Shown piece by piece: positions 35,722-44,573 of a DNA stretch of 64,000 nucleotides (position 1 is the first letter of the stretch; the number at the start of each line of letters is the position of its first letter). The notes under the pieces were generated by a model that was not told where the DNA came from, did not search any database, and saw nothing but the letters and a program-made list of their open reading frames with translations. The translations under genes and the position numbers were made by a program. The DNA lies in contig CAZOKN010000002.1 of assembly GCA_964580525.1 (NCBI GenBank), forward strand, positions 29,396 to 93,395. The letters are read 5' to 3'. This stretch comes from CAZOKN01 sp964580525. GTDB taxonomy: Bacteria > Pseudomonadota > Alphaproteobacteria > Rickettsiales > UBA6187.

Positions 35722-36585
35722 ATGTCTGTTGCTAAACAAAAAGTTGATAGTTTGGAAATTAGAAAACAAAAAACTGCTGAATGGTTCCGTGATCTACGAA
35801 ATCAGATTTGTCAGGAATTTGAAAATATTGAAGATGCATTACAGGAAAGCGATAAGCCAGCTGGCCGTTTTGAGAGAAAAGTATGGGAGCGTAATGGTGG
35901 TGGCGGTGGTGAAATGTCGTCCATGCGCGGCCGTGTTTTTGAAAAAGTTGGGGTGAATATCTCAACGGTTTTTGGTGAATTTGATGAAAAATTTGCTAAA
36001 GAAATCCCTGGTGCTGATGAAAATCCGAATTTTTTCGCTACAGGTATCTCGCTAGTGGCGCATATGCATTCGCCTTTGGTTCCCGCTGTTCATATGAATA
36101 CTAGGTTTATTGTGACCTCAAAAGAATGGTTTGGTGGCGGAGGGGATCTTAATCCCATGTATGAAAATGAGCAAGATACGGTGGATTTTCATAATGCTTT
36201 CAAAACGGCTTGCGACAAGCATAATCCTGACTATTACGCTAAATTTAAAAAATGGTGTGATGAATATTTCTTTATAAAACACCGTAATCAGGCGCGCGGG
36301 GTTGGTGGTATATTTTATGATTATATAAACACTGGCAACTGGCAAAATGATTTTGATTTTACGCAGGATGTAGGCAAGTCATTTTTAGAGATTTATCCAA
36401 AATTAGTACGTCGTCATATGTTTGAAAAATGGACGCCTGAGCAGCGGGAACACCAGCTGGAAAAACGCGGATATTATGCTGAATTTAACCTGGTTTATGA
36501 CCGTGGTACAAGATTTGGTCTAATGACTAATGGTAATACAGAGGCTATTTTGATGTCATTGCCGCCTGAAGCCAAGTGGCGTTAA
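35722..36585 (+). CDS. hemF: Aerobic coproporphyrinogen III oxidase
   Basis: HemF (287 aa) converts coproporphyrinogen III to protoporphyrinogen IX using O2. Blocks seen: RKVWERNGGGGGEMSSMRG (about 52-70), GISLVAHMHSPLVPAVHMNTRF (about 108-129), WFGGGGDLNPMY (about 137-148), GVGGIFYDYI (about 193-202) and DRGTRFGL near the C terminus. AAAGGA is ten bases upstream of the ATG. It supports heme supply for bc1 and CcmC. Its 3' end overlaps the next (converging) gene by 4 bases. Confidence 0.96.
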   Translation: MSVAKQKVDSLEIRKQKTAEWFRDLRNQICQEFENIEDALQESDKPAGRFERKVWERNGGGGGEMSSMRGRVFEKVGVNISTVFGEFDEKFAKEIPGADENPNFFATGISLVAHMHSPLVPAVHMNTRFIVTSKEWFGGGGDLNPMYENEQDTVDFHNAFKTACDKHNPDYYAKFKKWCDEYFFIKHRNQARGVGGIFYDYINTGNWQNDFDFTQDVGKSFLEIYPKLVRRHMFEKWTPEQREHQLEKRGYYAEFNLVYDRGTRFGLMTNGNTEAILMSLPPEAKWR

Positions 36586-37034
36586 AGATTGCGTTTTATA
36601 GACTGAATAGTTTCTTCCATTATTTGTAAGAAGCGGGAGCGATCATTTTTTCCAAAAGAGGGGTGGCTTCCCGAAATTTCACCTGTTTCTCGCAGATGTG
36701 CACTTAAGTCACGCATGGCCTTGGCCATACTTATATTTTCATAATCAAATATTTTTCCCGTTGGTCCTATAACATGAGCGTTATTTTTCAGGCAACGATC
36801 GGCCAGTAATATATCGGCTGTTATAACAATATCGCCTTTTTCAGCATGTTCAGCAATCCAATTATCGGCTATATCCGGGCCGGCTTCGACTAGTATTTTA
36901 TGCACATTTTCAGTAACTCGTATGTTCATCCAACTATTGCTGACCAGATACACCTGAAGCTTATGCCGTATAGAAACACGGAGAACTTCCTCCTTCACCG
37001 GGCATGCATCTGCGTCTACGTAAATATTTAGCAT
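36582..37034 (-). CDS. UPF0178 (YaiI/YqxD, DUF188) family protein
   Basis: 150 residues. The N-terminal MLNIYVDADACPVKEEVLR and the middle GDIVITADILLADRCL are hallmark blocks of the UPF0178 family, a PIN-like fold with acidic residues resembling a nuclease site. The exact function is unknown. The 3' end overlaps hemF by 4 bases in convergent orientation. Confidence 0.93.
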   Translation of the reverse strand: MLNIYVDADACPVKEEVLRVSIRHKLQVYLVSNSWMNIRVTENVHKILVEAGPDIADNWIAEHAEKGDIVITADILLADRCLKNNAHVIGPTGKIFDYENISMAKAMRDLSAHLRETGEISGSHPSFGKNDRSRFLQIMEETIQSIKRNL

Positions 37035-37112
37035 ATATTTTTGAACTAGATTTACTTTATTTATAAAAGCAAAGAATGGTTAATATAGAATTTATAATGT
37101 GTAAAGTACTTC

Positions 37113-37577
37113 TTACTGACAAGGATACGAAGCTGCCAAAGACTCAAAAACTGCCTGGGTTGCTGGTATAGGGAATTTGTCGTTATTTTTTTCTGCCCAG
37201 GTTAGGAATACTTCAATAATTTTTTCGGTGCTTATATCTTTAGGAAGGCACATTGTGTCAAATCTTACGCCACGCATTTGCATAGTAAGGAGAGTGCTAC
37301 CAACCCCGAAAAAATAGCCATTACACATGGCTTTTTTAGAAAAATTATCCTGAGTGTTAAATGTTCTTTCAAAATATTTACGGCACGAAGCATAAACATT
37401 ACCCATTGCTCCGCCATTTTCTGCTGGATTACTGCCTTGGAGTGTAGAGCTATCCGGAGCTTGATCTGTTTTTTGTGGCTTTAAGTTGGCGGCCGATTTC
37501 TGAGGAGCCTGCGCATTAGCAGAACTTATTGTAAAGATGACTAATAGAAGCACTAAATGTACGAAAAGATTTCTCAT
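37113..37577 (-). CDS. Secreted Rap1a/Tai-like immunity-fold protein
   Basis: 154 residues with a signal peptide ending in SSANA (about 18-23), then a low-complexity Gln/Pro linker (about 24-55), then a domain with four cysteines: ASCRKYF, AMCNGYFFGVGS, TMCLPKD and SYPCQ at the C terminus. The order CxGYxxG...CxPxxxS...PC is like the Rap1a/Tai immunity-protein family. No T6SS effector is beside it, so an immunity role is unproved; it may be a free periplasmic protein. AAGGGAT lies seven bases upstream of the ATG. Confidence 0.65.
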   Translation of the reverse strand: MRNLFVHLVLLLVIFTISSANAQAPQKSAANLKPQKTDQAPDSSTLQGSNPAENGGAMGNVYASCRKYFERTFNTQDNFSKKAMCNGYFFGVGSTLLTMQMRGVRFDTMCLPKDISTEKIIEVFLTWAEKNNDKFPIPATQAVFESLAASYPCQ

Positions 37578-37636
37578 AAATCCCTTGTGTAAATTACTTA
37601 TATAGCTAACAACAAAATCCTTTTGGAGTCAATTGC

Positions 37637-38899
37637 TTATATAGAATAACTTAGATCATAACATTCCCATGCAGCTGCATGGGACGCTAGCTTAGCAATT
37701 AAACCTAACGAATTGCATAGAGTATGGTCCGAACTATGATGTTTGATGCTTACAAAGCCCATACCAGACGCATTTAGATTCTCATAGGAATCTTTTTTGG
37801 TATTCAAGCGATACATACATCCAACAGGTTCACCACCAACTAGATATATCATGGGCTCTGCAGGATTTTCTTCAACACGGTCGATTGTTGGGATACCTTC
37901 CTGGATGATTACTTCCGTATTTTCTAATCCACCTTTGATAAAATTCATTTTCTTGATGGCATTTTTTCCCATATCAAAAATTTCACTGCCTGATTTTGCT
38001 GTCATAATACCCATGCCATATGTGCCTCTATCCGATTTTATAAAAACATAAGGCTCTTCTTTAATTCCATACTCTTCATATTTGAGGCGTATACGACTTA
38101 GAACTTTTTCAATATTTACTGCTAAACATTCAAGACCTGTTTTTTCTTTAAAATTTACCACACCACAACGCTGAAAATATGTTGTGATAAGCCACGGGTC
38201 TATACCGAATTTATTGCAGAAATCTCTGGCCATGTTGTTGTAAGTTTCAAAGTGGGAAGTTTTTCTACGTTGATGCCATCCCATACTAATTGGCGGAGAA
38301 AACGGTTGCACTATGTTACTTAGAAACTCAGGTATGCCGTCAGAAAGATCGTTATTCACGATAACTAAATCAGGGATAAAACCCTCCGTTGTTTGGATTA
38401 TTTCGCCTTTTGTAATCATTGGTTTGAAAACAAGATCTTGTCCGGAACGTGATTGTAAAATTAAATTTTCGCCAGAATTTGTGGTGCTGATATTACTAAT
38501 TTCAATCTGTCTACCAGTTGCTTCAAGAATTTCTATAAGATTAACAATATTATCGAGATAGTAAGTGTTACGGGTATGATCTTCAGTTACTAATAATATT
38601 TTTTGTACCTTAGGATGATATAATCTGAAGAATTCTTTTGCTGCATTTACAGCTTTTGTTTTTTCTCCGCCATTTAAATTATTAAATCCCGCTGGAAAAA
38701 GATTTGTATCTACAGGAGCTAATTTAAAACCTGAATTTCTTAAATCTACCGAATTATAGAAGAAAGGCGGAGTTTTATCGATTATTGTTTTAAACCAATC
38801 ATCTATTTCTTTGCCGCGGGTTTTTACTAGATCTCTGAGTAGTTCCATTGCATTGGGCATTATAGGCTCAATTTTCTGTTCTAAATTTGGGTGTTTCAT
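37637..38899 (-). CDS. gshA: Glutamate-cysteine ligase (proteobacterial GshA type)
   Basis: GshA (420 aa) joins glutamate and cysteine, the first step of glutathione synthesis. The sequence resembles the family first found in Acidithiobacillus and many Rickettsiales-like genomes, with FIKSDRGTYGMGIMTAKSG (about 288-306, ATP-grasp-like) and AEPMIYLVGGEPVGCMYRLN (about 345-364). The ATG at 38899 has AGGAG eight bases upstream, so it is preferred although it overlaps rsmE by 32 bases; the later ATG (38860) would avoid the overlap. It is coupled to rsmE. Confidence 0.86.
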   Translation of the reverse strand: MKHPNLEQKIEPIMPNAMELLRDLVKTRGKEIDDWFKTIIDKTPPFFYNSVDLRNSGFKLAPVDTNLFPAGFNNLNGGEKTKAVNAAKEFFRLYHPKVQKILLVTEDHTRNTYYLDNIVNLIEILEATGRQIEISNISTTNSGENLILQSRSGQDLVFKPMITKGEIIQTTEGFIPDLVIVNNDLSDGIPEFLSNIVQPFSPPISMGWHQRRKTSHFETYNNMARDFCNKFGIDPWLITTYFQRCGVVNFKEKTGLECLAVNIEKVLSRIRLKYEEYGIKEEPYVFIKSDRGTYGMGIMTAKSGSEIFDMGKNAIKKMNFIKGGLENTEVIIQEGIPTIDRVEENPAEPMIYLVGGEPVGCMYRLNTKKDSYENLNASGMGFVSIKHHSSDHTLCNSLGLIAKLASHAAAWECYDLSYSI

Positions 38900-39638
38900 C
38901 CCAGTCTCCTAAAATACTCTGATAACAAACTATTGCTGCAATTGCCGCAGTATCTGCCCTTAAAATTCTTGGCCCAAGGCCAACGGGTATTATATAATGC
39001 TTCTTATGCATTATTTCAAACTCTGTAGGGGAAAAACCTCCTTCAGGGCCGATCAATATCGCATATTTTCCTTTATTATCAAGATTCTCCAAAGCTTTTA
39101 CGGCCGGCTGACCGCTGCCTGACTCATCACATAAGATTAATTTGCGATCCTTTTCCCAATTTTCAAGCATATTATTTAGTTTTATTGGCTCCCTAATTTT
39201 AGGAACAGAGAGTCTTTCAGATTGCTCAGAAGCTTCAACTGCATTAGCAAGCATGCGTTCAGTATTAACATTATTTATAACGGTATACTGAGTAAATACC
39301 GGCTGCAAAGTGGATATTCCTAACTCAGTTGCTTTTTGTACTATATTTTGAATAGGCGCATTTTTGACAGGAGCAAAGCATAACCAGATATCAGGTTCTT
39401 TTTTATATTCGCGGGTTTTTTCCAATATTCGAACTGTACCATATTTTTTGCTCAAAGACTCTATAGATCCAAGCCATTCACCATCAATCCCATTAAACAG
39501 TAATATATTATCACCACTTTTTTTGCGCATTACATTCAGCAAATAATGTACATTTTCTGTTGTTAGTTCTATGCATTCATCATTGCTAAGCTTAGATTGG
39601 GTAAAGAGACGAATTTTTGCAAATTTATTTTTTGACAT
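38868..39638 (-). CDS. rsmE: 16S rRNA (uracil-1498-N3)-methyltransferase
   Basis: RsmE (256 aa) is a SPOUT methyltransferase of 16S rRNA. The knot motifs are ILIGPEGGFSPTEFE (about 193-207) and PVGLGPRILRADTAAIAA (about 217-234). AFAPVKNAPIQ-type sequence (FAPVKNAPIQNIVQKATELG, about 88-107) is also family-typical. The N-terminal PUA-like domain precedes it. Its 3' end overlaps gshA. Confidence 0.94.
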   Translation of the reverse strand: MSKNKFAKIRLFTQSKLSNDECIELTTENVHYLLNVMRKKSGDNILLFNGIDGEWLGSIESLSKKYGTVRILEKTREYKKEPDIWLCFAPVKNAPIQNIVQKATELGISTLQPVFTQYTVINNVNTERMLANAVEASEQSERLSVPKIREPIKLNNMLENWEKDRKLILCDESGSGQPAVKALENLDNKGKYAILIGPEGGFSPTEFEIMHKKHYIIPVGLGPRILRADTAAIAAIVCYQSILGDWDETPKFRTEN

Positions 39639-39693
39639 TACGTGGATTTCCTAGATTCATTTCTAAATTTTTTATTATGTTTGAAGGTTGCTT

Positions 39694-39852
39694 ATGGAAA
39701 ATAAAAATACAGATAAGAAAGACAATAAAGAAGATAAGGATAATTTAAACAAAAAAAGACTGAAACCTAAAGAAGAAATAGGCGGACCCAAAGGGCTAGA
39801 ACCTACAAGATATGGTGACTGGGAAAAGGATGGGCGTTGTTCAGATTTCTAA
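39694..39852 (+). CDS. DUF1674/SDHAF4-like small protein (52 aa)
   Basis: A short frame starting MENKNTDKKD with a lysine/asparagine-rich head (residues 1-27) and a conserved tail IGGPKGLEPTRYGDWEKDGR ending CSDF. The tail is the hallmark of DUF1674, the SDHAF4 family, which helps assemble succinate dehydrogenase by acting on flavinated SdhA. AAGG lies a few bases upstream of the ATG. It lies between the divergent rsmE and convergent virB9. No sdh genes are near. Confidence 0.85.
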   Translation: MENKNTDKKDNKEDKDNLNKKRLKPKEEIGGPKGLEPTRYGDWEKDGRCSDF

Positions 39853-39863
39853 TTTAATGTAGG

Positions 39864-40625
39864 CTATTTTTTCTTGGTTTTCTTTTCCAATGGTTTGGAT
39901 TCGTTGAATATGCAAGCCACATCAGTGCCATGACGGAGCGTTAGCTGGCTTGAGACTCTTTCCAGTACTATATAATCATTTGCTACCCTATAGTTTACAA
40001 GCGATTCTTTTCCTTCTGAATCAACCAAGAAGAATGAGGGTACCTCAGCATTTTTGTGCGAGAATTGGAAGTATGTAAATTCACCATCATCAAATACACG
40101 CATAGGAGCAATATATTGAGAGCCGGAAATTGTATAATTAAAATTATATTTTTCTGGTTCGCTTAAATCAGGTCCTTGCTGTTTATTATATTGCTGGATG
40201 GCACTGTTATCTCCATCTGGGTATACGAACCTTGTTTCAAATACCAGCTTCTTATCATTTATACCTTCTGGGCCAACTTCAGCAGATTGAAGAACAAAAT
40301 GATACACTCTTTTATTAGTTATCATGAGCATATTTGTTTCAGTATCAGCAGGATTATCAGCGATAGGTTTTATAAAAATTCGATTGCCGGCAGGAACTAT
40401 TTGCCAGCCTTCTGTGTTACCCATTGATATGGTTTTTACTGTTTCGCCTTCTTCAAGTAAAATACTTGCTTGATAATCGTAGTAGCCGACATATTTGTGT
40501 ATTCCATTAGGACTATAAGTGATTACGTGCAGACGTGGATCTGATGGCAAGGGTCTTGATTCTTGCACGGCAAATGCCGGGGTTGCCATCAACAAAATAA
40601 ATATAACAGTTAAAATTCTTTTCAT
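39864..40625 (-). CDS. virB9: VirB9-like type IV secretion protein
   Basis: 253 residues with a signal peptide (ends near PAFAVQ, residue 19-21). The beta-rich N-terminal domain has SDPRLHVITYSPNGIHKYVG (about 28-47) and TNMLMITNKRVYHFVLQ (about 98-114). The C-terminal domain has VFDDGEFTYFQF and ends RHGTDVACIFNE. This is the VirB9/CagX outer-membrane core component of a type IV secretion system. It follows virB8 on the same strand after 10 bases. virB10, virB11 and virD4 are not in view. A basic tail (KKTKKK) ends the protein. Confidence 0.9.
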   Translation of the reverse strand: MKRILTVIFILLMATPAFAVQESRPLPSDPRLHVITYSPNGIHKYVGYYDYQASILLEEGETVKTISMGNTEGWQIVPAGNRIFIKPIADNPADTETNMLMITNKRVYHFVLQSAEVGPEGINDKKLVFETRFVYPDGDNSAIQQYNKQQGPDLSEPEKYNFNYTISGSQYIAPMRVFDDGEFTYFQFSHKNAEVPSFFLVDSEGKESLVNYRVANDYIVLERVSSQLTLRHGTDVACIFNESKPLEKKTKKK

Positions 40626-40635
40626 ATCTACTTAC

Positions 40636-41367
40636 CTAGTCATTAGCTGGCGTTACCTTGTAGTACTTTACAAGAAACCTGAGCGGAGCCCCTGTCTTTG
40701 CTATTGTTTCTATATCAGGTAATCTAAAATGTACAGTGGCTTCCCACAAGCTTTTATTTTCTTCTTTAGTAGCTTTATCTTTTGTGTTGGCTTCAAAAAC
40801 TACTTTTGCTTTGCCTGAGCTGGTATCACTGCTTAAGAAATTTATCGATTTTATTTCAATTGTTCTCTCAGTTGTGTCTCTATATCTTACCAATGGACTA
40901 TAAGGATTTGTTTCACTCATGTAATTTTTATATTCTTCTAAAATATCTCTGGCAGAAGAACCTTTAACCTTTTTTAGTCTGTATTTTATTTTTTGAGTAT
41001 TCCACTCTTCTTGGAAATATTCTTCTCTTGTTTTTAAATAATCTGTGATGAGATAAGAAGCTATTGCTTCTTGAGTGTTTTGTGAATTCTCAGCTAATGG
41101 TTTTATAACTGAAAAATAATCAGTAGAATTTGGTACTTTTATAATGAATGGGACTTTTGGATTTTCAGATATCAATGATTTTATATTAATTACTGAAATA
41201 AAGCATAAAAAGGCGAATACGCTGGCAACAATTATCATTGAAGTCATTTCATTTACAGGATAAAGATAATGCTTGAAATACCACTCCCTGGCATCTTGAA
41301 AATAAGATCCATCCCGGATTTTGGTTGCAATATCTTCTTTATTTTCTAAGTCTCTATATCCTGCCAT
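40636..41367 (-). CDS. virB8: VirB8-like type IV secretion protein
   Basis: 243 residues: a cytoplasmic N terminus with AREWYFKHYLYPVNE (about 26-40), one TM helix (about 43-62), and a periplasmic NTF2-like domain with SPLVRYRDTTERTIEIKSI and a final PLRFLVKYYKVTP. This is the VirB8 assembly factor of T4SS. The usual NPxG turn is not obvious. It is the first gene of a two-gene virB8-virB9 unit, 37 bases upstream of the argF stop region on the same strand. Confidence 0.9.
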   Translation of the reverse strand: MAGYRDLENKEDIATKIRDGSYFQDAREWYFKHYLYPVNEMTSMIIVASVFAFLCFISVINIKSLISENPKVPFIIKVPNSTDYFSVIKPLAENSQNTQEAIASYLITDYLKTREEYFQEEWNTQKIKYRLKKVKGSSARDILEEYKNYMSETNPYSPLVRYRDTTERTIEIKSINFLSSDTSSGKAKVVFEANTKDKATKEENKSLWEATVHFRLPDIETIAKTGAPLRFLVKYYKVTPAND

Positions 41368-41404
41368 AATCCGACATTATAACCTATTGTACTTCATAAG
41401 TTAA

Positions 41405-42313
41405 TCAATTGTTTTGCAAACACCAAATCATTATGGCTTTTTGGGCGTGCAGACGATTTTCAGCTTCATCAAAAACAACAGATTGTGGACCGTCCATTAT
41501 CTCAGCAGTAACTTCTTCCCCCCTGTGGGCAGGTAGACAATGCATGAAAAGAGCATTTTTATTTGCTAGGGACATTACATGCTTGTTCACTTGATAAGGT
41601 TCTAAAAGTTTCCGCCTTCTATCTCCATCTTTATCTCCCATTGATACCCACGTATCTGTGGTGACCAGGTCGGCATTTTTAGCTGCAACCTCAGGATTGT
41701 CAGACCAAGAAACATCACCTTTTTTCTTTTTCACCCATTCTAATATTTCTTTAGAAGGCGCCAATTCTTTGGGAGAGGCTATGTTAAGCTTAAAGTCCAG
41801 CTGTATTGCGCCATGAATCCAAGAGGTTGTGACATTGTTGCTATCGCCTATCCAGGCAATAGTTTTACCTTTTATATTACCGCGATGTTCTTCAAATGCC
41901 ATAATATCTGCCATAATCTGACAAGGATGGCTATAATCTGTAAGACCGTTAATTACTGGAACAGAGGCATTTTCAGCTAAATCGGAAAGAGTTTTATGAC
42001 TGAAGCATCTTATCATTATTATATCGACATAACGTGATAAAACCCGGGCAGTGTCTGGGACTGTTTCGCCGCGGCCAAGCTGCGTATTTTCAGTGTTTAG
42101 AACTATAGAATTACCACCAAGTTGATTCATACCAACCTCAAAAGAAGCTCTCGTTCTAGTGGAAGGCTTTTCAAATATCATGGCCAATTGCTTATTAGAA
42201 AATGGCTTATAAACTTCACCAGCCTTTAATTTTGCCTTTAAGCTTTTTGCAAGTTCGAGTATGTCGCGTAAGTCTTTTGGTGATATTTTATCTAAATCAA
42301 GAAAATGTGGCAT
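41405..42313 (-). CDS. argF: Ornithine carbamoyltransferase
   Basis: ArgF (302 aa) makes citrulline from ornithine and carbamoyl phosphate. STRTR at about residues 51-55, HPCQ at about 131-134 and [12 protein letters not shown] near the C terminus are the carbamoyl phosphate and ornithine motifs. The start is 2 bases after the argD stop, so argD-argF is an operon. Arginine biosynthesis is absent from most obligate intracellular Rickettsiales. Confidence 0.96.
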   Translation of the reverse strand: MPHFLDLDKISPKDLRDILELAKSLKAKLKAGEVYKPFSNKQLAMIFEKPSTRTRASFEVGMNQLGGNSIVLNTENTQLGRGETVPDTARVLSRYVDIIMIRCFSHKTLSDLAENASVPVINGLTDYSHPCQIMADIMAFEEHRGNIKGKTIAWIGDSNNVTTSWIHGAIQLDFKLNIASPKELAPSKEILEWVKKKKGDVSWSDNPEVAAKNADLVTTDTWVSMGDKDGDRRRKLLEPYQVNKHVMSLANKNALFMHCLPAHRGEEVTAEIMDGPQSVVFDEAENRLHAQKAIMIWCLQNN

Positions 42314-42315
42314 AA

Positions 42316-43485
42316 TTAATATTCCTTACATACTCTTTCAATTATAGCTAAAGCTTCATCTATATGGGCTTCTTCAGAGATAAGCGGCGGCAATATACGT
42401 AGAACATTCTCTCCGGCGGGAGGCAACATTAAGCCGTTTGTTTCAAGTTTCTCGCCAACTTCCTTGTTGTTGGGAACACATTTTATTCCGAGAATAAAGC
42501 CAATACCACGTACTTCTGCAATAACATTAGGATATTTCTCTGCAATAGCTTCAAGTTTTTTCTTAAAGATTTTACCAAGTTTAGTTATGTTATCCATAAA
42601 ACCAGGCTTTAAAACTTCATCTATTACAGCGTTTCCTACTGCCATAGCTAGCGGATTGCCGCCATAAGTTGAGCCATGCGTGCCTAAGGTCATACCAACA
42701 GCTGCTTTTTCTGAAAATAAACAAGCTCCTAGAGGAAAGCCACCACCAATACCTTTTGCGCTAGAAACTATATCAGGCTTTACACCATAAAGTTCATGAG
42801 CAAAGAATTTTCCAGAGCGGCCAATTCCAGTTTGTATTTCATCAAAGCAAAGCAATAATCCACGCTCATCAGCGAGTTTACGTAAGTCTTTGATAAAATT
42901 TTTATCTACTTCTCTGATGCCGCCATCACCTTGTATAGGCTCAACCAATATGGCGCCTGTTTCGTTTGTAATAGCTTTTTTTACTTCTTCAATATCGTTA
43001 AAAGGTATGTGATCAAAGCCTGGAACTTCAGGGCCAAAGCCTTCTTGTAGCATTTTATCACGTTTGCTTGCCCATATAGCAGCAAGTGTTCTGCCATGAA
43101 AGGCGCCTTCGAAAGTTATTATTCTATATCTCTCTGGATTGCCCGTTGCATCGTGATATTTACGTACAGATTTTATAAGGCATTCTATTGCTTCTGCGCC
43201 AGAATTGCAGAAAAACATTGTGTCAGCAAAGCTGTTCTTAGATATTTTGTCGGCTAGCTCCTGCATGCCAGGAATTTGATATAAGTTGGATACGTGCCAT
43301 AATTTCTCAGCTTGTTTCTGTAATGCTTTTACAAGTTTAGGATGGCAATGGCCAAGGCAATTTACAGCTATTCCTGAAGTAAAATCCAGATAACGTCTAC
43401 CGTCTTTTGTATAAATATAAACGCCTTCACCTCTTTCAATTTCTAGAGGGCTTCTTTTATATACAGGCAAAATTGATGTTACCAA
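42316..43485 (-). CDS. argD: Acetylornithine / succinyldiaminopimelate aminotransferase
   Basis: A 389-residue class III PLP aminotransferase. [20 protein letters not shown] (about 90-109), [13 protein letters not shown] and [17 protein letters not shown] are characteristic, and the PLP lysine lies in [14 protein letters not shown] (about 237-250). ArgD makes N-acetylornithine and may also serve lysine synthesis. AGGAG (overlapping the 43490 region) precedes the ATG. A repeat copy lies 70-110 bases upstream. Confidence 0.95.
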   Translation of the reverse strand: MVTSILPVYKRSPLEIERGEGVYIYTKDGRRYLDFTSGIAVNCLGHCHPKLVKALQKQAEKLWHVSNLYQIPGMQELADKISKNSFADTMFFCNSGAEAIECLIKSVRKYHDATGNPERYRIITFEGAFHGRTLAAIWASKRDKMLQEGFGPEVPGFDHIPFNDIEEVKKAITNETGAILVEPIQGDGGIREVDKNFIKDLRKLADERGLLLCFDEIQTGIGRSGKFFAHELYGVKPDIVSSAKGIGGGFPLGACLFSEKAAVGMTLGTHGSTYGGNPLAMAVGNAVIDEVLKPGFMDNITKLGKIFKKKLEAIAEKYPNVIAEVRGIGFILGIKCVPNNKEVGEKLETNGLMLPPAGENVLRILPPLISEEAHIDEALAIIERVCKEY

Positions 43486-43551
43486 TTCCTTATCTCCTCT
43501 TTAGTAGTTTTATAAATTCATTCTTAAATTAGCACTTCCCAGCTTTTTAGT

Positions 43552-43592
43552 TTAATACGCTAAAATTTTAAAAAGCCAAGAACTCCTAGTAT
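43552..43592. repeat. Direct repeat, copy 1, upstream of argD
   Basis: 41 bases matching 44474-44514 at 38 positions. The core AAAAGCCAAGAACTCCTAGT is shared with copy 2 except one base. The -10-like TATGAA following it is weaker than the TATAAT in copy 2. Confidence 0.85.
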
Positions 43593-43661
43593 GAACTGGG
43601 TTATAAAGTACCATTTCGTTTTAAATCAAAGACAAACTCTTACTAACCAACAAGATAAAAG

Positions 43662-44432
43662 TCAACTTTTTATCCTGTAGCCCTTGTACAGCATGGTTTG
43701 TACTATCGCCCACATGATAAGATTTGTTGCTATCATCATATATATTCCGGTTGTTAAATTGCCGTCATGATGGCCTGTCATGCCATAGCGAAAGCCATCT
43801 ATCATATAGAAAAAAGGATTGAATTGGCTGATTTGATGCCAAAATCCTGGCAGGCTTTCCACAGAATAGAAAGTACCTGATAAAAATGACATAGGTACAA
43901 TTATATAGCTGTTCACTGCGGCCATTTGATCGAATGTTTCAGATATTATGCCGCCAAACATTCCGAATAGAGATAGTAACAGGGATGCAGAAAAAAGGAA
44001 AAATATGGCATATCCTATATGTGGAACTTCCAATCTTACGAAAAAAAGTACAGAAATAAAAACTAGAACACCAACCATTATTCCCCTTGTAACTCCAGCC
44101 ATAACCATTGAGAAAGTAACTTCCATAGCAGATAGGGGAGGAGTTAGATAATCTATTATAGTGCCAAGAACTTTTCCCATAATTAGGGAAGAAGAAGTAT
44201 TAGCGAAAGCATTTTGCATTACCGACATCATTATCAGGCCTGGTGCTATAAACTGACCAAAAGCTAAATCTCCAATACTGTGTACTCTCTGGCCGAGAGC
44301 CAGGTTAAACACCGCCATAAAAAGGAGGGAAGTTACAACCGGGATAAAGAGAGTTTGGTTATATACCTTCAAAAAACGACGTACTTCTTTTGAATATAGA
44401 TAGTATGCGCCGATATAATTGATTTTTTCCAT
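43662..44432 (-). CDS. ABC-2 type transporter permease
   Basis: 256 residues with six TM segments, starting with a short cytoplasmic helix (MEKINYIGAYYLYSKEVRRF). QFIAPGLIMMSVMQNAFANT and PLSAMEVTFSMVMAGVTRG, then FLSGTFYSVESLPGFWHQIS and FNPFFYMIDGFRYG, are the ABC2_membrane signature, of the YadH/NodJ type. The exported substrate is unknown (drug, polysaccharide or lipid are possible). No ATPase gene is adjacent. The gene is flanked by the 41-base repeats. AGGGA supports the start. Confidence 0.9.
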   Translation of the reverse strand: MEKINYIGAYYLYSKEVRRFLKVYNQTLFIPVVTSLLFMAVFNLALGQRVHSIGDLAFGQFIAPGLIMMSVMQNAFANTSSSLIMGKVLGTIIDYLTPPLSAMEVTFSMVMAGVTRGIMVGVLVFISVLFFVRLEVPHIGYAIFFLFSASLLLSLFGMFGGIISETFDQMAAVNSYIIVPMSFLSGTFYSVESLPGFWHQISQFNPFFYMIDGFRYGMTGHHDGNLTTGIYMMIATNLIMWAIVQTMLYKGYRIKS

Positions 44433-44473
44433 ACAAGCATTCCCTGGTAATTTTTGTATATTATTATGCAGTA

Positions 44474-44514
44474 TTAATATCCTAAAATTTTAAAAAGCCA
44501 AGAACTGCTAGTAT
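44474..44514. repeat. Direct repeat, copy 2, in promoter region of the G1PDH-like gene
   Basis: 41 bases, 38 identical to copy 1 at 43552-43592. It includes AAAAAGCCAAGAACTGCTAG and leads directly into TATAAT. Together the two copies bracket the ABC-2 permease gene. Confidence 0.85.
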
Positions 44515-44517
44515 AAT
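44489..44517 (+). promoter_or_regulatory. Probable promoter of the G1PDH-like gene
   Basis: TTTAAA (44489-44494), a 17-base spacer and perfect TATAAT (44512-44517) about 57 bases before the gene start. The -10 lies at the end of repeat copy 2. Confidence 0.6.
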
Positions 44518-44573
44518 TGAATTTATTAAATATTATAGGTTGGGTATAAAAACCGCAAAGACGCTAAAAAACA

